A stretch of DNA of 26,928 bases from Beroe ovata (lineage: Eukaryota; Ctenophora; Nuda; Beroida; Beroidae), in assembly GCA_946803715.1 (NCBI GenBank), contig CAMPET010000257.1, positions 6,247 through 33,174 on the forward strand. Reading direction: 5' to 3'. The translations under genes and the position numbers were made by a program. The notes under the pieces were generated by a model. That model worked only from the letters and a program-made list of their open reading frames with translations, was not told where the DNA came from and ran no database searches. Each line of letters opens with the position of its first letter. Positions within the stretch are counted from its first letter, which is position 1. Below, piece after piece: positions 8,436 through 18,473 of the stretch.

Positions 8436-9560
8436 ATGCCAGAGGGCCCTGAACTTTACAAAGCAGCTCAATTCCTGAACAGAGTGGCATCCCAATACGT
8501 GTTTTCCAAGATCAGGCTACTGAAAGCCCCATCTGCAAAGCACCCCACAATCCCATGGAGCAAGTCCAACTTTTCCCTTTCGGCACAGCCGAGAGGTAAA
8601 GAGATCAGAATAACGTTAACAGAATGTTGTGTCAAGTGTGCAGAACAACAGTATGGTGTCAAGTGTGAAGAACAACAGTGTGGTGTCAAGTGTGAAGAAC
8701 GACAGTCTAACCCAGAGAAATTGAACCTTCTCCTGACGTTTGGTATGGCAGGAAGATTTGCTTTCACAGAAACAGGTGACACACACAAACACTCGCTCCT
8801 AATGTTTGACACCACTGATAATCACACCTTCTCTTTCGTTGACACCAGGCATTTTGGACGATGGTCAATCACAGACAACTGGTCTAGCCCTAGAAAACGA
8901 GGTCCCAGTGTGATAAGTGAATACAATGAATTCCGCGAGGTAGTGCTCTCGTCACTGGATAACAGTGTTTTTGACAAGCCGATAGGTGAAGTTATGCTTG
9001 ATCAGAGATATTTCAGTGGTATTGGAAACTATTTGAGAGCTGAGATTCTGTACCGATTAGACATTGATCCGTATATATGTGCCCGTAGTGTATTGGAAAC
9101 ATTGCCCGTCACAGATGATGGGACAGCCGACATACTGAACACTAGCCATGACCTATGTTGGGAAGTAATACAACTGCCTGGGTCTGGCCAGCCATATGAC
9201 CCAGACCAGATATTTGGTGATAGTGCTGTGTTTGAGAACTGGTTAAAGTGCTATATGAAGCAAGGCATGGGAAATAGTGTCGACAGCAAAGGGAGGACGA
9301 TGTGGCATAGTGCCAAGTATGGAAAAGGGAAGCAATCTCGACACAGGGTAAAAGTGGAGAATGTAGAAACAGAAACGAAATCGAAACGAAGAAAAGCTGC
9401 CCATACATCACCAAAATCTGGACAGAGTGTTAAAGTTGAACACCGTGTTAAAGTTGAACAGGTGGAAAGGGAGCCAGTGGATGAGGTGAAGAGAACCACT
9501 ATTGTCAGACGTGCCTCGGCTAGATTGAAAGCTGCTGCTGCGGCAGTGGAAAGAGAATGA
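8436..9560 (+). CDS. NEIL1: NEIL1, endonuclease VIII-like DNA glycosylase
   Basis: Intronless 374-residue Fpg/Nei-family protein (human NEIL1 is 390). It begins MPEGPEL, so the processed N-terminus would carry catalytic Pro2 and Glu3. K55 in RGKEIRI matches the conserved Lys54. The void-filling residues are M104 (FGMAGRF), R138 and F140 (DTRHFGRW). The helix-two-turn-helix is at 188-206 (LDQRYFSGIGNYLRAEILY). The C-terminal zincless finger is recognisable (GRTMWHSAKYGKG). Family role: nuclear excision of oxidised bases with beta,delta-lyase activity. The Lys edited in human NEIL1 RNA (K242) is Asp209 here, so that editing is not possible. Residues 64-90 are a three-copy 9-residue Cys-rich insertion (GVKCEEQQC type) in a surface loop. 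The tail after 300 is basic, with VKVE repeats. Confidence 0.95.
   Translation: MPEGPELYKAAQFLNRVASQYVFSKIRLLKAPSAKHPTIPWSKSNFSLSAQPRGKEIRITLTECCVKCAEQQYGVKCEEQQCGVKCEERQSNPEKLNLLLTFGMAGRFAFTETGDTHKHSLLMFDTTDNHTFSFVDTRHFGRWSITDNWSSPRKRGPSVISEYNEFREVVLSSLDNSVFDKPIGEVMLDQRYFSGIGNYLRAEILYRLDIDPYICARSVLETLPVTDDGTADILNTSHDLCWEVIQLPGSGQPYDPDQIFGDSAVFENWLKCYMKQGMGNSVDSKGRTMWHSAKYGKGKQSRHRVKVENVETETKSKRRKAAHTSPKSGQSVKVEHRVKVEQVEREPVDEVKRTTIVRRASARLKAAAAAVERE
8628..8708 (+). repeat. 27-bp coding tandem repeat inside NEIL1
   Basis: Three in-frame copies of a 27-nt unit (GGTGTCAAGTGTGAAGAACA plus 7 nt) encode CVKCAEQQY, GVKCEEQQC and GVKCEERQS. The last two copies are nearly identical, so the expansion is recent. 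Confidence 0.9.
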
Positions 9561-10025
9561 ACTGTGTCCATGTGAGAATGAACTGCTACAAGTCCTGCTC
9601 CTAGGTGGCTGTTCTTGATTTTCACACAGAACTTTCTTTTCATGATCTTTTTTCAGTTTTTTTGATTGTTTGGTTGTTTTTATTTCAATTAATATTCATC
9701 AGTTTCAATATTTTAATCACTTATTATCATTTTAATCGTGCTAATTCAGCATTTTCTTTGGAAAACAGTATTATGTGTTTTGTGTCATGTTTGACATCTG
9801 TGGCAAATTCTCGACATTTTCACCGCGAGTGCGTTACGCGCACAACAAACTTTTCTGGTAGTTCATACTTTCAGCAGCACGCTCGCGCGCAGAGAAATTG
9901 TGCGGCGCGCACCACAATTTCTGGTGCGCGCGTCTACTGACATTTGCAGCATTTACTTATAGCCTTGCATACGCCCTTTCTATTGTGATGCCACTATAAT
10001 TTACCAGCCTAATCATTGTTATAGG
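9561..10025. other. Intergenic: NEIL1 3' region and mS35 promoter
   Basis: A T-rich stretch at 9630-9740 is probably NEIL1 3'UTR. A CpG-rich patch at 9825-9935 contains an inverted repeat, listed separately. The last 90 nt before the mS35 ATG are ordinary mixed sequence. The open frame through this region has no protein-like character. Confidence 0.6.
9885..9931. repeat. CpG-rich inverted repeat
   Basis: The left arm GCGCGCAGAGAAATTGTG (9885-9902) pairs with the right arm CACAATTTCTGGTGCGCGC (9913-9931), almost perfectly, around a 10-nt loop that itself contains GCGCGC. It stands out against the AT-rich surroundings. It may be a regulatory hairpin in the mS35/NEIL1 spacer or the remnant of a small foldback element. 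Confidence 0.8.
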
Positions 10026-13000
10026 ATGTTAGTACAGTGGAATAGAGGAGTCAGTGTAACGAAACTAGCTCGGTGTATGGCTTCTAACACTGGGGATGGT
10101 GAGTCGAGCGCCTATGCAATTTGGTGTAAAAAAGTAAAACACCGTCTTAATAACAACAAATAGCACTCTATCAGTCTATATACTGTGATGATGCTTGAGT
10201 GGACATATCTGCAACTATCTACATAAAATCAACTATTTACACGGACGATACAAAACTATTAAATAGTCAGTTCATTTTGGTCTGACCAAATCGTCGACTC
10301 TGTTTTCATTTTCACACTCTACCTCACTGTTTTCACATCACTATAGGCATTGTTCTAGCTGTGTTCAGATGTTTGAAGTATCGTCAGGAGCTGCGGTCTG
10401 TGGCGCACTGCTGCGGGCAGTGCCCGGCACACTAGCGACAGACGTTGTGCCCTGCCTCCTGATGTCCACTAAGAGTGGCGTCACTCTGTTAGTTCCATCC
10501 AACCCTGAGTTTGATACAAGTGGGAACAGTTTCTCTCGCACCTTCATATTGGCCATCAGATAACTTAGCGGTTCTGCAATCCCTGGGAACATTTTACATT
10601 GTAATACCGGGTTTGTTCAGAAGAATACCGGGAATTTGAACAACTCAATGATTTACAATGGGAGTCTTGGATATAAACCCCCTCACACAACTACTGAACC
10701 ACTAATCATGACACAAATAATAATGTTATGAGAGTTACTACTGATCATTCATCCCGACACACACTATAATTACCTGAGAAATACATAGAGAATGTCATGA
10801 ATGCGAAGAAGTATCTCATATCGTAGATGTCGAGCTCACAGAAGTCAATGGATGTGTTTTTCTCCAATTCTGACATGCCGGATAGGTGGACTATGAAGAA
10901 AGTGGCATGGCACACGAGGTAGCTCATGAAGAGGGAAGTCATGGTAAACACTGTCCAGAGCTCATCATCAAACTTGTAAAACTGGGGAGAGGGGTAGTTG
11001 TGAGTATCTGAGTTGTAAAACTGGGGAGAGGGGTAGTTGTGAGTATCTGAGTTGTGAAACTGGGGGAATGAGTGAGAGTTGCGAGCGATTGGGGTATGGA
11101 TTACAGAACCCCTGACCTCCAGAATAGCCAATACCACGTAATAACTCAGCAGAGATTACTGAGAACATTGGGTATATTCTAGAAGAAGGGTACTCCATAC
11201 TGTTACCGAGTGAGTAACACATCATTGTATGAATTATAATGACATGGACTCATAACATAACACAGACTTGTATTCCCCTCTCTCCCCTCATGCTTTACAA
11301 TAGGGTGACCTCACACTCTCACACCCCCTGAGACAAGTAATAACTCACCATATTGGACTGCTTAGCGATAGTTAGTCCTGGTATAGTGAAGAGACACAGG
11401 ATTAGTCCGACGAAAAGGGGGATAAAATAGAGAACCAGCTCGCCAGAGTAGAAATCCGCTGCAATAATGTCACATCAGTATTCGTGTCTGTGTGTCTGTG
11501 TGTGTTTGTGTCTGTGTCTGTGTGTGTGTGTGTGTGTGTGTGTACTGTGTCTGTGTCTGTGTATGTGTCTGTGTCTGTGTGTGTGTACCTGTTTTGTCGT
11601 AGTCCATGCCGGAGAAACTCCCCACACTGATAACCAGGTAGTCGGGCTGGGAGTATGTGGAACCGAACCTGAGTGTGGATAACATGGTGACAACTGGTTT
11701 ACTGGTTACCATGGAGATTCACACTCTTCATTTTCAGTGCCACACACTGTGTAATACTGTGTCACACACTGTATACTCACATGTAGGGTAGGCAAGCGTG
11801 GATAAATCCTAGCACGTAACACAGAACCACGACCACAGCTGACAGCCTCACGGCCATCTCGGTTTGCAGCTTGACACCAGCCACTTGACACACCACAGCT
11901 GCAAACAGTCCGCTCACGATCAGTAACATCTTAGTCTGCACCACCAGTGTAAAGAGTACTCCGAACAGATTACACATGAACTTGCCTGGAAATTAACACT
12001 TTGATTATACAATTGTCTATGTTTCAGTAACCGGGTCACAGTTATACAAGACGGGCCACAAGACTACACCGAAATACGAATACAAGTTCGACCTCGGGGA
12101 GAACCAGAGAACAGGTACGTGTTATCACGTGTATTAGTGCCTGGTAGCGGACGGTTGAAAACGCCGAAATACAATGGACGCACACTTTTGCAGCCATATC
12201 CCTCCTTTTTCGGTTCAGGTGCACACTGCACACACACCAGAAGAGTTTTGTAATATTCACCTGCGGAGTCGCTTTCATCCCAAGTAAAGTTTGATAACAT
12301 GATGGATCCACTGATAATAGTGCACATCCCGAATACCACATTCAGAATGGACACGTTCGTGTAAATCATCTGAAACATGATTGCTATAAGATTGCGGGGT
12401 TCAATTCACACTCCCACACTCACATTGATGCATGTCTCCTCCCCATTCCCCCTCCTTCCCTCCCTGTTCTCCACACTATACAGCCCCTCTATAATTCCTC
12501 ACCGTGTTTTCAACTCACGGGATTTAGAAAGTCTCCGGATTTACTGGTGGTCAAAATCAATCCTCGGAGCGAGTTCACGTTCGCAGCAATGACAGCTGAA
12601 TTTATCAATTATCAATTAGAGCTTATCATAAGAGTCAATCATGAGATGAAGTGGAATAATTGTATGCAATTTCCTCACGAGAGAAACTCACCGACACCGA
12701 GGACGAGGAAGAGAATTCCCCAGATTACATTGATGGGGACACTCGTGGTGTAATCTGAGAACCGCAGCACCAGACACTCCTGACTGTTCATAATGTAGAA
12801 CAAGTTCTGTGTGGTGACTGGGTGCTGTCTCCAGTCCATGTTGTGCTGTGTTCCGACCATCGTGATGCTGGGACACAATGAGAGAGGGGGTGAGGATAAG
12901 TGGGGGTGAGGAGAGAGGGGGGGGAGGGGGTGAGGAGATGGGGGACAAGACTAAGAGCGGAAGTGATGAGAAGATGGAGATAGGGGGCCAGGATATTCGC

Positions 13001-15157
13001 TCTCCCCTCGCACAAATTAAACAAATTCAACAAAGTATGAACGCGTTTACATCGTAGTAAATTTGACATGTACTTTTTGCTAGACACATTGACATGCATT
13101 TCCATACATTCGACACCTCAAGTGCGAGTTGAATATTGAGAGCACGATAATTCTATACTTGATGAACGATCAAGTTAATAGGGGTTAACGATTACTAAAA
13201 TTAGGTTTTAATTGTGATTCACCACGAAAAAAACGGGAGTATCGTGAAGAACCTATGATTGGGGAACATGATCACAAGTTCGACAGAGGAAACTGAAAAG
13301 TGGTCCTGAACGCTGTGGCTATATATAAATATCGTAATGATTGTTGTTGCCTTGGCGAAATAAGTCAACACGACTTCGCACTGCTTATAAACGCAGTATC
13401 CAGGCAAGCTGGTTTTAGGAATACAACCGGTCACCATAGCAACAAAACATTAACAAATCTTTAATTGCTGGACATAATTACTGGTTAGCCACGTCACAAG
13501 ACTCGTATCCAGGCAACCAATAACACAGACTCAGGGAGTGCATATATCTCGTACTGAATAGATCGCAAAAACGTCGCCAATATTTTCAAAAATAGTTCAG
13601 GATATATGCTAAACTATGGATCTTGAAATTGGTAGTTTGCACTGTAAAGAAGGGACATGATCGAGAGTGGGATCTCGATTATATCAGTGAGAGAGCACTG
13701 AGAAGAGAGGGTGAGGGGGGGGGAGAGAGAGAGTGGAGAGGAGAGAGTGGAGAGAGGGAGGAGTGTGGGCGTGAGAGAGAGAGCACGGTTTAGCAAGGGT
13801 GTTTGGGCGATGGTATCCAGGGGGATAATGACGTGGAATCAGTAAAAACTATACCAATCCACACAAGACACTCAGCACGTACTGGCACTATGACAATTAT
13901 CTCCCCTCCTCCCCCCCCCCATCCCTCCCCTCCTACCAACACAGTCAACTCGCACACCATGTGTCAGTGTCAGGTGTGAACTCCTCAATTTCACACCTGT
14001 CAGTGTCACAATGTGACAAATATTATACCTACAACACGTGTTTCATAGGTGGTTAAAATATTCACTTCTTTACTATCTATAGAGGCAACTAACACTTATC
14101 AATATTCCGCGAGGATTCTCAACTCTTCTGGTTCATGCGAGATACATAAGAAAACTATTACTAAAACACAGTATAGTGATGAGCTACTCTTGTTTAGTTC
14201 TATTATAGATTTGGGTTTGTTGTCATAGCAACAAAACAAGACACACACAACAAGCAACACAACAAGCAACATCACTATTGTACTACTTCACGGTTATTAA
14301 TGAATAGTAAAAAACAACCTATCATTGACCCAGGACACTGGGACAGCCGTAGTTAGGGAAGTTCAGCTGGAACACATAATTAGGAAATGATTATCCTCCT
14401 ACTAGCAATGACATAGAGGTGGTCTATCTCTTTCTTTCATAGTGATGTCATTCATACATTATCTAGGTAACGTATGGCTATTATTCACGATCTACTTTAT
14501 AAAGGAGCAATCTGTATTATAAAGGAGTAGCTATGCTGTACCCATGTATCACACGTGGCACGCGTGTTAATTATCTAGAGACGTGCCTAACAGAGAGAGT
14601 TATTCCTGTATGTTTCAGGGGTATCGTGGGATAAACCCATTGGAACAGCAGAAGTGGATCTTCTTTCATACTTTGATCAGTCGAAAAAGAAAGCAGAGTG
14701 AGTAGACACTAGACACTGTCTCACTATGTGTCTCACTATGTGTCTCACCATGTGTCTCACCATGTGTCTCACATCACAGGAAGCCGGCTGTAGTAACGGA
14801 TAGAGTGCACGACATATCTGATATTGTACCGGGAGTCGCTATTGGACCCAAGTTCTGGGACCACGTGGCAGGAGACACTACCACTGACGGTCAATTATGA
14901 ACTTGGAAAATTCTTGATAGTCTCATAAAACTGATGTTGAGTTACCAAATATGGCACACCACTCACCCGACATTTCCCCCTGTGACTATACTCACACAGC
15001 AATACCACAGGTAATATGGAAGCTGCTAAGATAAACAACTTTCTCCACCTCACTCCCCCAATGATACGCATCCAGACCGAGGAGCTGAGAAAGCTGTGTA
15101 CTCCTCCTCCCCCCAGACCTGACCATGCCCTAGAGTGAGCTTACAATGTGTCGTGTA

Positions 15158-15188
<31 letters not shown>

Positions 15189-17263
15189 CTGTGTGTGTGT
15201 GTCTGTGTGTGTGTGACTGAGGGGACATAGTAACACACTAGTATCATGTGACCTCTCCCCTCTCTCCGCAGACAATTCACTACAAACTACGTGTACCACG
15301 GTTCCTCACTCAAACACCCGCTCTCTCGGGAAGCATCGCTCCGTCTCAATATCACACATCTCAAATTGGAGGCAGAAGTTGAAGTGAATCTCCGGAAACT
15401 AGTGACAGCTAACCAGAACATCAAACTCAGTGATCTACATCCCAAAACCTATGAGTGGTTTAGACTACCGAAAAGTAGGTCCACACACACACACACGTGC
15501 GCGTGCGTGTGTGTTATCCATTGTTCCTCTGGTATAGACCACCCAGTATCCTGACAATGCTATTATCCCAGTCCTAAGAGATTTGCCAGTTCTGTTTGAG
15601 TTGGATGGGGACATGTTGACAATTCATGCAAAGCAGTGCCCAACTAGAAAACAGAACCTCAGTGTTTGCTATTACCGGCTCTCGGGGTTAATACAGGAAG
15701 CAATCGACCTCAAACCTATTGAGAGTGCGTATCTTAGCGAATAATTACGTTTCTTAGCAATAAAATTACGTATCTTAGCAACAGAATTACGTAACTATGC
15801 AACCTAAATAATGTAGATATTTGATATTATGATCTAAATCTATTCAGGGGAACTGAAGTTAAACAAGTTGCTGACGGATTTCGTTTTTAACAAGAGTGAG
15901 GAGGTTCTGGCTCGTTTCGAGGAGAAGAACTTCGTTTCATTCATCAGAAATGAAGGTAATGTTGCTGCCATTGTTGCTATGCCCATCGACCACATTGCCG
16001 CTATGACTACATTGTTGCTATGACAGCAATCACACCCTACATAGATGGTGGGATCGGTGGTGTGATTGGGAGCAGTAGAGCAGTGGCACAGACAGGGGAT
16101 ATCATCAGTGAAATAGTTGATGATGTGGTACACCAAGAATACGACATACCCGCTACCTATCACAACTATCTAGTGGATCATAGCAATAGTTTTAGTGAGC
16201 TGTTGTCTGTCAACGAGGCTATCTACACTGAGGGATTCCTCGTTACCTTCTCAGATACACTTCAGGTGAGTCATTCTAGGGTGGAGTTATAACTGACAGT
16301 GATTTATTGTCAATAAGAGTGACAATTATGAATGTGCAACGCTTGAACCCATGAGAGTGTGGGAATTTCACTCAGTTCTCTCTTATGTCAGAATCTAGTG
16401 GACGACTTGGACTCCCTTCTTTCCTCGCTGACCACATTTGCTGTACCGTGTGCTCCCAATCTCAGCCCTTTCGTCCTTACAGAGAGGTGCATTTTCTGTG
16501 TGTGACTGTGTCTGTGTGTTTGTGGGCGTCTGCTTGAGTGTTCGTCTGTGTTTGTGTGTGAGTATGTGTTTCACTCTTGTATGTTCTGTGGGTAGATCCT
16601 GCCTTCACCTCACTGTGCTGACACATTATGCCCTCTGTTTCTTGCAACATGACCCCGATCTCTCAGTTTCACGAAGAAAATGTCTAATGACTTCGATGCG
16701 ATGGTGAGGCAGCAGGAGAGTGTCCTGGAAGTGATTGTGATTGAACAGCATCGGAACCTGGCTGAAACTCTCGTCATGGCTCAGCTCAAGGTGGGCACAG
16801 TTATTTGGACAGGGCATCTATCAGGGCATTTATCAGGGCGGGTAAAGGGGCATCAATGATATGAGGGCACCAACAGAGTGATCACATTTTCCGGGGTCAT
16901 TAATGACGGTCCAGATGATGTGTATCACTAACCATGTGCCACTGACCCGCAGTCTGTACAAGATAGTGTGATAACAAGTGATATCCCATGTTCCCCAACT
17001 GACATGAATTGGGACAAACTTTCAAAAAAGGTGATTATTGTATACTCCATCATTGTAATGTTATTCAAGTTAGTGGTTTCTATAGCACCAAACCAGTACC
17101 GCCATATTATAGCTGGCCACTATTTCAGTTCGTAGCACACGTAGAGGAACACGAGGGACGAATCACTGTCACCGCGGCTCCAGATATAGTGAAGGAGATT
17201 GCCGCATTCGTCAAACAGAGAGACATATTCGCAAAGAGGAAACTGCTGGGGACCGTGGGATGA
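10026..17263 (+). CDS. MRPS35: Mitochondrial ribosomal protein mS35 with a long C-terminal extension or fused second gene
   Basis: Exons 10026-10098, 14619-14697, 14780-14889, 15011-15134, 15272-15474, 15572-15724, 15848-15955, 16027-16265, 16392-16486, 16667-16790, 16953-17030 and 17129-17263 join without phase error to 506 residues. Exon 1 encodes MLVQWNRGVSVTKLARCMAS, basic and free of acids, like a mitochondrial presequence. The exon at 15011 gives KINNFLHLTPPMIRIQTEEL, matching human [20 protein letters not shown]. The exons at 15272 and 15572 give NYVYHGSSLKHPLSR and LTIHAKQCPTRKQN, matching the mS35 core (LTIKTDRCPLRRQN in human). mS35 belongs to the mitochondrial small subunit. Human mS35 is 323 residues. 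The part from about residue 285 on (exons 8-12; helical, with FTKKMSNDFDAMVRQQESVLE) is unrecognised and could be a separate gene. Reading past 15724 would end the protein at 15744. Intron 1 (4.5 kb) holds an antisense GPCR; exon 1 is the least certain exon. Confidence 0.7.
10365..12860 (-). CDS. Divergent rhodopsin-like 7TM receptor, eight exons, nested antisense in mS35 intron 1
   Basis: Minus-strand exons in transcript order: 12860-12692, 12595-12519, 12369-12261, 11985-11781, 11668-11589, 11458-11349, 10981-10774 and 10582-10365. All phases close, giving 391 residues. Seven hydrophobic helices are visible. TM1 has VIWGILFLVLGVAVIAANVN, with the class A Asn. TM2 has NVSILNVVFGMCTII. TM3 starts after a Cys (MCNLFGVLF). 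TM4 is AVRLSAVVVVLCYVLGF. TM5 is LVLYFIPLFVGLILCLF. TM6 is LWTVFTMTSLFMSYLV. TM7 ends GIAEPLSYLMANMKVREKLF, a variant of NPxxY followed by helix 8. The DRY motif and the TM4 Trp are absent. The ligand is unknown. The start ATG is the first in the exon after frame constraints; an upstream exon is possible. Exon 11668-11589 has an alternative upstream acceptor. ICL3 contains tandem alternative acceptors. Confidence 0.7.
10982..11075 (-). repeat. 39-bp tandem repeat carrying duplicated in-frame splice acceptors
   Basis: The unit containing the acceptor CTCCCCAG and the exon start TTTTACAA (minus strand) recurs with period exactly 39 nt (ACTGGGG on plus at 10981, 11020 and 11059). The repeat is open in the frame of the GPCR exon and encodes FYNSDTHNYPSPQ per unit. 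Confidence 0.9.
11480..11588. repeat. TG/CTG simple repeat making up most of a GPCR intron
   Basis: TGTGTCTGTG-type repeats occupy nearly the whole 130-nt intron 11459-11588. On the transcribed strand this is a CA repeat starting at the splice donor. Confidence 0.9.
12861..14618. other. GPCR upstream region and remainder of mS35 intron 1
   Basis: I see no convincing exon. The stretch contains a G-rich low-complexity run (12880-12965), GA-rich repeats (13690-13790), a C run near 13910-13925 and a small perfect hairpin at 13971-13999. The GPCR promoter and any upstream GPCR exon should be in 12861-13450. Confidence 0.55.
13971..13999. repeat. Perfect 10-bp hairpin
   Basis: CAGGTGTGAA (13971-13980) and TTCACACCTG (13990-13999) are exact reverse complements around a 9-nt loop. 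TCAGTGTC flanks it directly on both sides. CAGGTGTGAA resembles a T-box half-site, giving a palindromic pair, but function is only a guess. Confidence 0.6.
14701..14772. repeat. 12-bp tandem repeat in mS35 intron 2
   Basis: TATGTGTCTCAC / CATGTGTCTCAC units, about five copies, fill intron 14698-14779. Confidence 0.85.
15147..15214. repeat. (TG)n microsatellite in mS35 intron 4
   Basis: GT-rich dinucleotide run in intron 15135-15271. The minus-strand His/Thr-rich open frame over it is an artefact. Confidence 0.9.
15728..15810. repeat. About 21-bp tandem repeat in mS35 intron 6
   Basis: ATTACGTATCTTAGCAACAG-like units, about four copies, fill most of intron 15725-15847. The first unit begins at the donor site. 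Confidence 0.8.
15957..16026. repeat. Short degenerate repeat filling the 71-nt mS35 intron 7
   Basis: ATTGTTGCTATG-type units make up intron 15956-16026 up to the acceptor. The intron is open in frame, so a retained-intron product would end at 16023. Confidence 0.7.
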
Positions 17264-18473
17264 TTTACCGGTGAAGTGATTGCTCTCTGATACCACGTGA
17301 CAAGAAGATCGTTATTGCTATTATTTGATCCAGATTGTTTCGAAACGATGCATTTTACTTTGTTATCACTCAAATTACATGTGCAATTGCAATGTTATAC
17401 CTACTGACTCACCACTGCTATTGCAATTGCAGTGCGTAATGCAGTGACATTTTCTACGTGGCCCATGTGAGCATGGAACATGATCTGGAAGCGGGAGAAC
17501 TAATTTACACGTGTAATTTACATGTGTCATTGTTAGTATCTGGTATACCCAGAGAAACACCACTTCGTTTCCTCCTATAGGGTTTCAATCTAAATATGGC
17601 GTTTAGATGTATCTGATATTTTTGTGGGTTAAATTTCAGGGAATTAATCGCCACACTCCCAAATAATACTGCGTCTTGCAACCTGTTCAGCAGAGTTTCT
17701 GTCCCATTTACATCCGCACAGTCACTAATCATTCGTCAATAATGTGATAACGAGTGCTCTAAATACGTTTTCTCAAGTGACAAAACACACAGGATAGAGT
17801 GCTGCATCCTGTGTGCGTGTGTTTTGTGTGCGTGTGTTTTGTGTGCGTGTGTTTGTGTGCGTGTGTTTGTGTGTGAGTTTGTGTGCGTGTGTTTGTGTAC
17901 GTGTGTTAAGTGTGTAGGTAAGTGTTTCTGAGTCTTTTCATCGACTGAGTTTAACTTTATTATTTTCAAGATTAGGGATTCTATAATCACATTCTACTGT
18001 TTCTACCGAAATTGTTCATGTCACCGACAGGGTGTAAATGTGATCAGGTTTCCCACATCGTCTAAATATTAGCCGGTTGCTGTATCCATTTCCTTTGAAA
18101 TTTTCATAACTTTGTAGATAGGATCCAATACACGATAGGAACTATGCAGTATGTACTACTATACATTGACTGTACAGTGTATATTTTTACACGCTGTACA
18201 TTGTACATTATACAATTTCATCCATATACAGTTTACACCAATGTACACCATACATTACATTAGTCGACACAGTACAGTGTAGACATGTACATTGATTTTC
18301 ATGGTAACGTCGCTGACACTGATTGCTACTGATTGCTGCTTAAAATGCTTCATAATGATCTCATATACTTTGTGTCCACCTACTTACGTTATTTCTTGCA
18401 TACTGAACATTTCTCATCTTGAAACATCACACATTTCACCACACACTCTGCATAACATTGTTATTGTTGCAGC
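17264..18473. other. Intergenic region between mS35 and the dehydrogenase
   Basis: No convincing gene. It contains two copies of the palindrome-rich word TGCAATTGCA (17382-17440), a TG-rich minisatellite (17808-17912) and a TGTACA-rich, self-complementary AT-rich stretch (18150-18295). A minus-strand frame at 17505-17732 is open for 75 codons but shows no recognisable family. Confidence 0.55.
17808..17912. repeat. GTGTGCGTGTGTTTT minisatellite
   Basis: About seven units of GTGTGCGTGTGTTT(TT), with variants. Minus-strand frames rich in His and Thr here are artefacts. Confidence 0.9.

Noticed and set aside
10347-10434. Alternative second exon for mS35, phase-compatible with exon 1 (acceptor TCACTATAG)
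   Set aside because: It stops after about 29 codons, lies antisense to the last GPCR exon and has no mS35 similarity. The exon at 14619 fits both phase and family better.
11159-11225. Extra GPCR exon (minus strand, frame with MEYPSSRIYPMFSVI)
   Set aside because: No acceptor in the right phase, and the flanking exons 11458-11349 and 10981-10774 already join in phase from TM5 to TM6.
17031-17140. Membrane-helix-like continuation after exon 16953-17030 (VIIVYSIIVMLFKLVVS)
   Set aside because: It begins at a GT donor and is read only if the intron is retained. Splicing to 17129 gives a clean in-frame end.
17505-17732. Minus-strand 75-codon frame as a possible gene
   Set aside because: No recognisable family, no splice partners or neighbouring exons found, and the length is within chance expectation.
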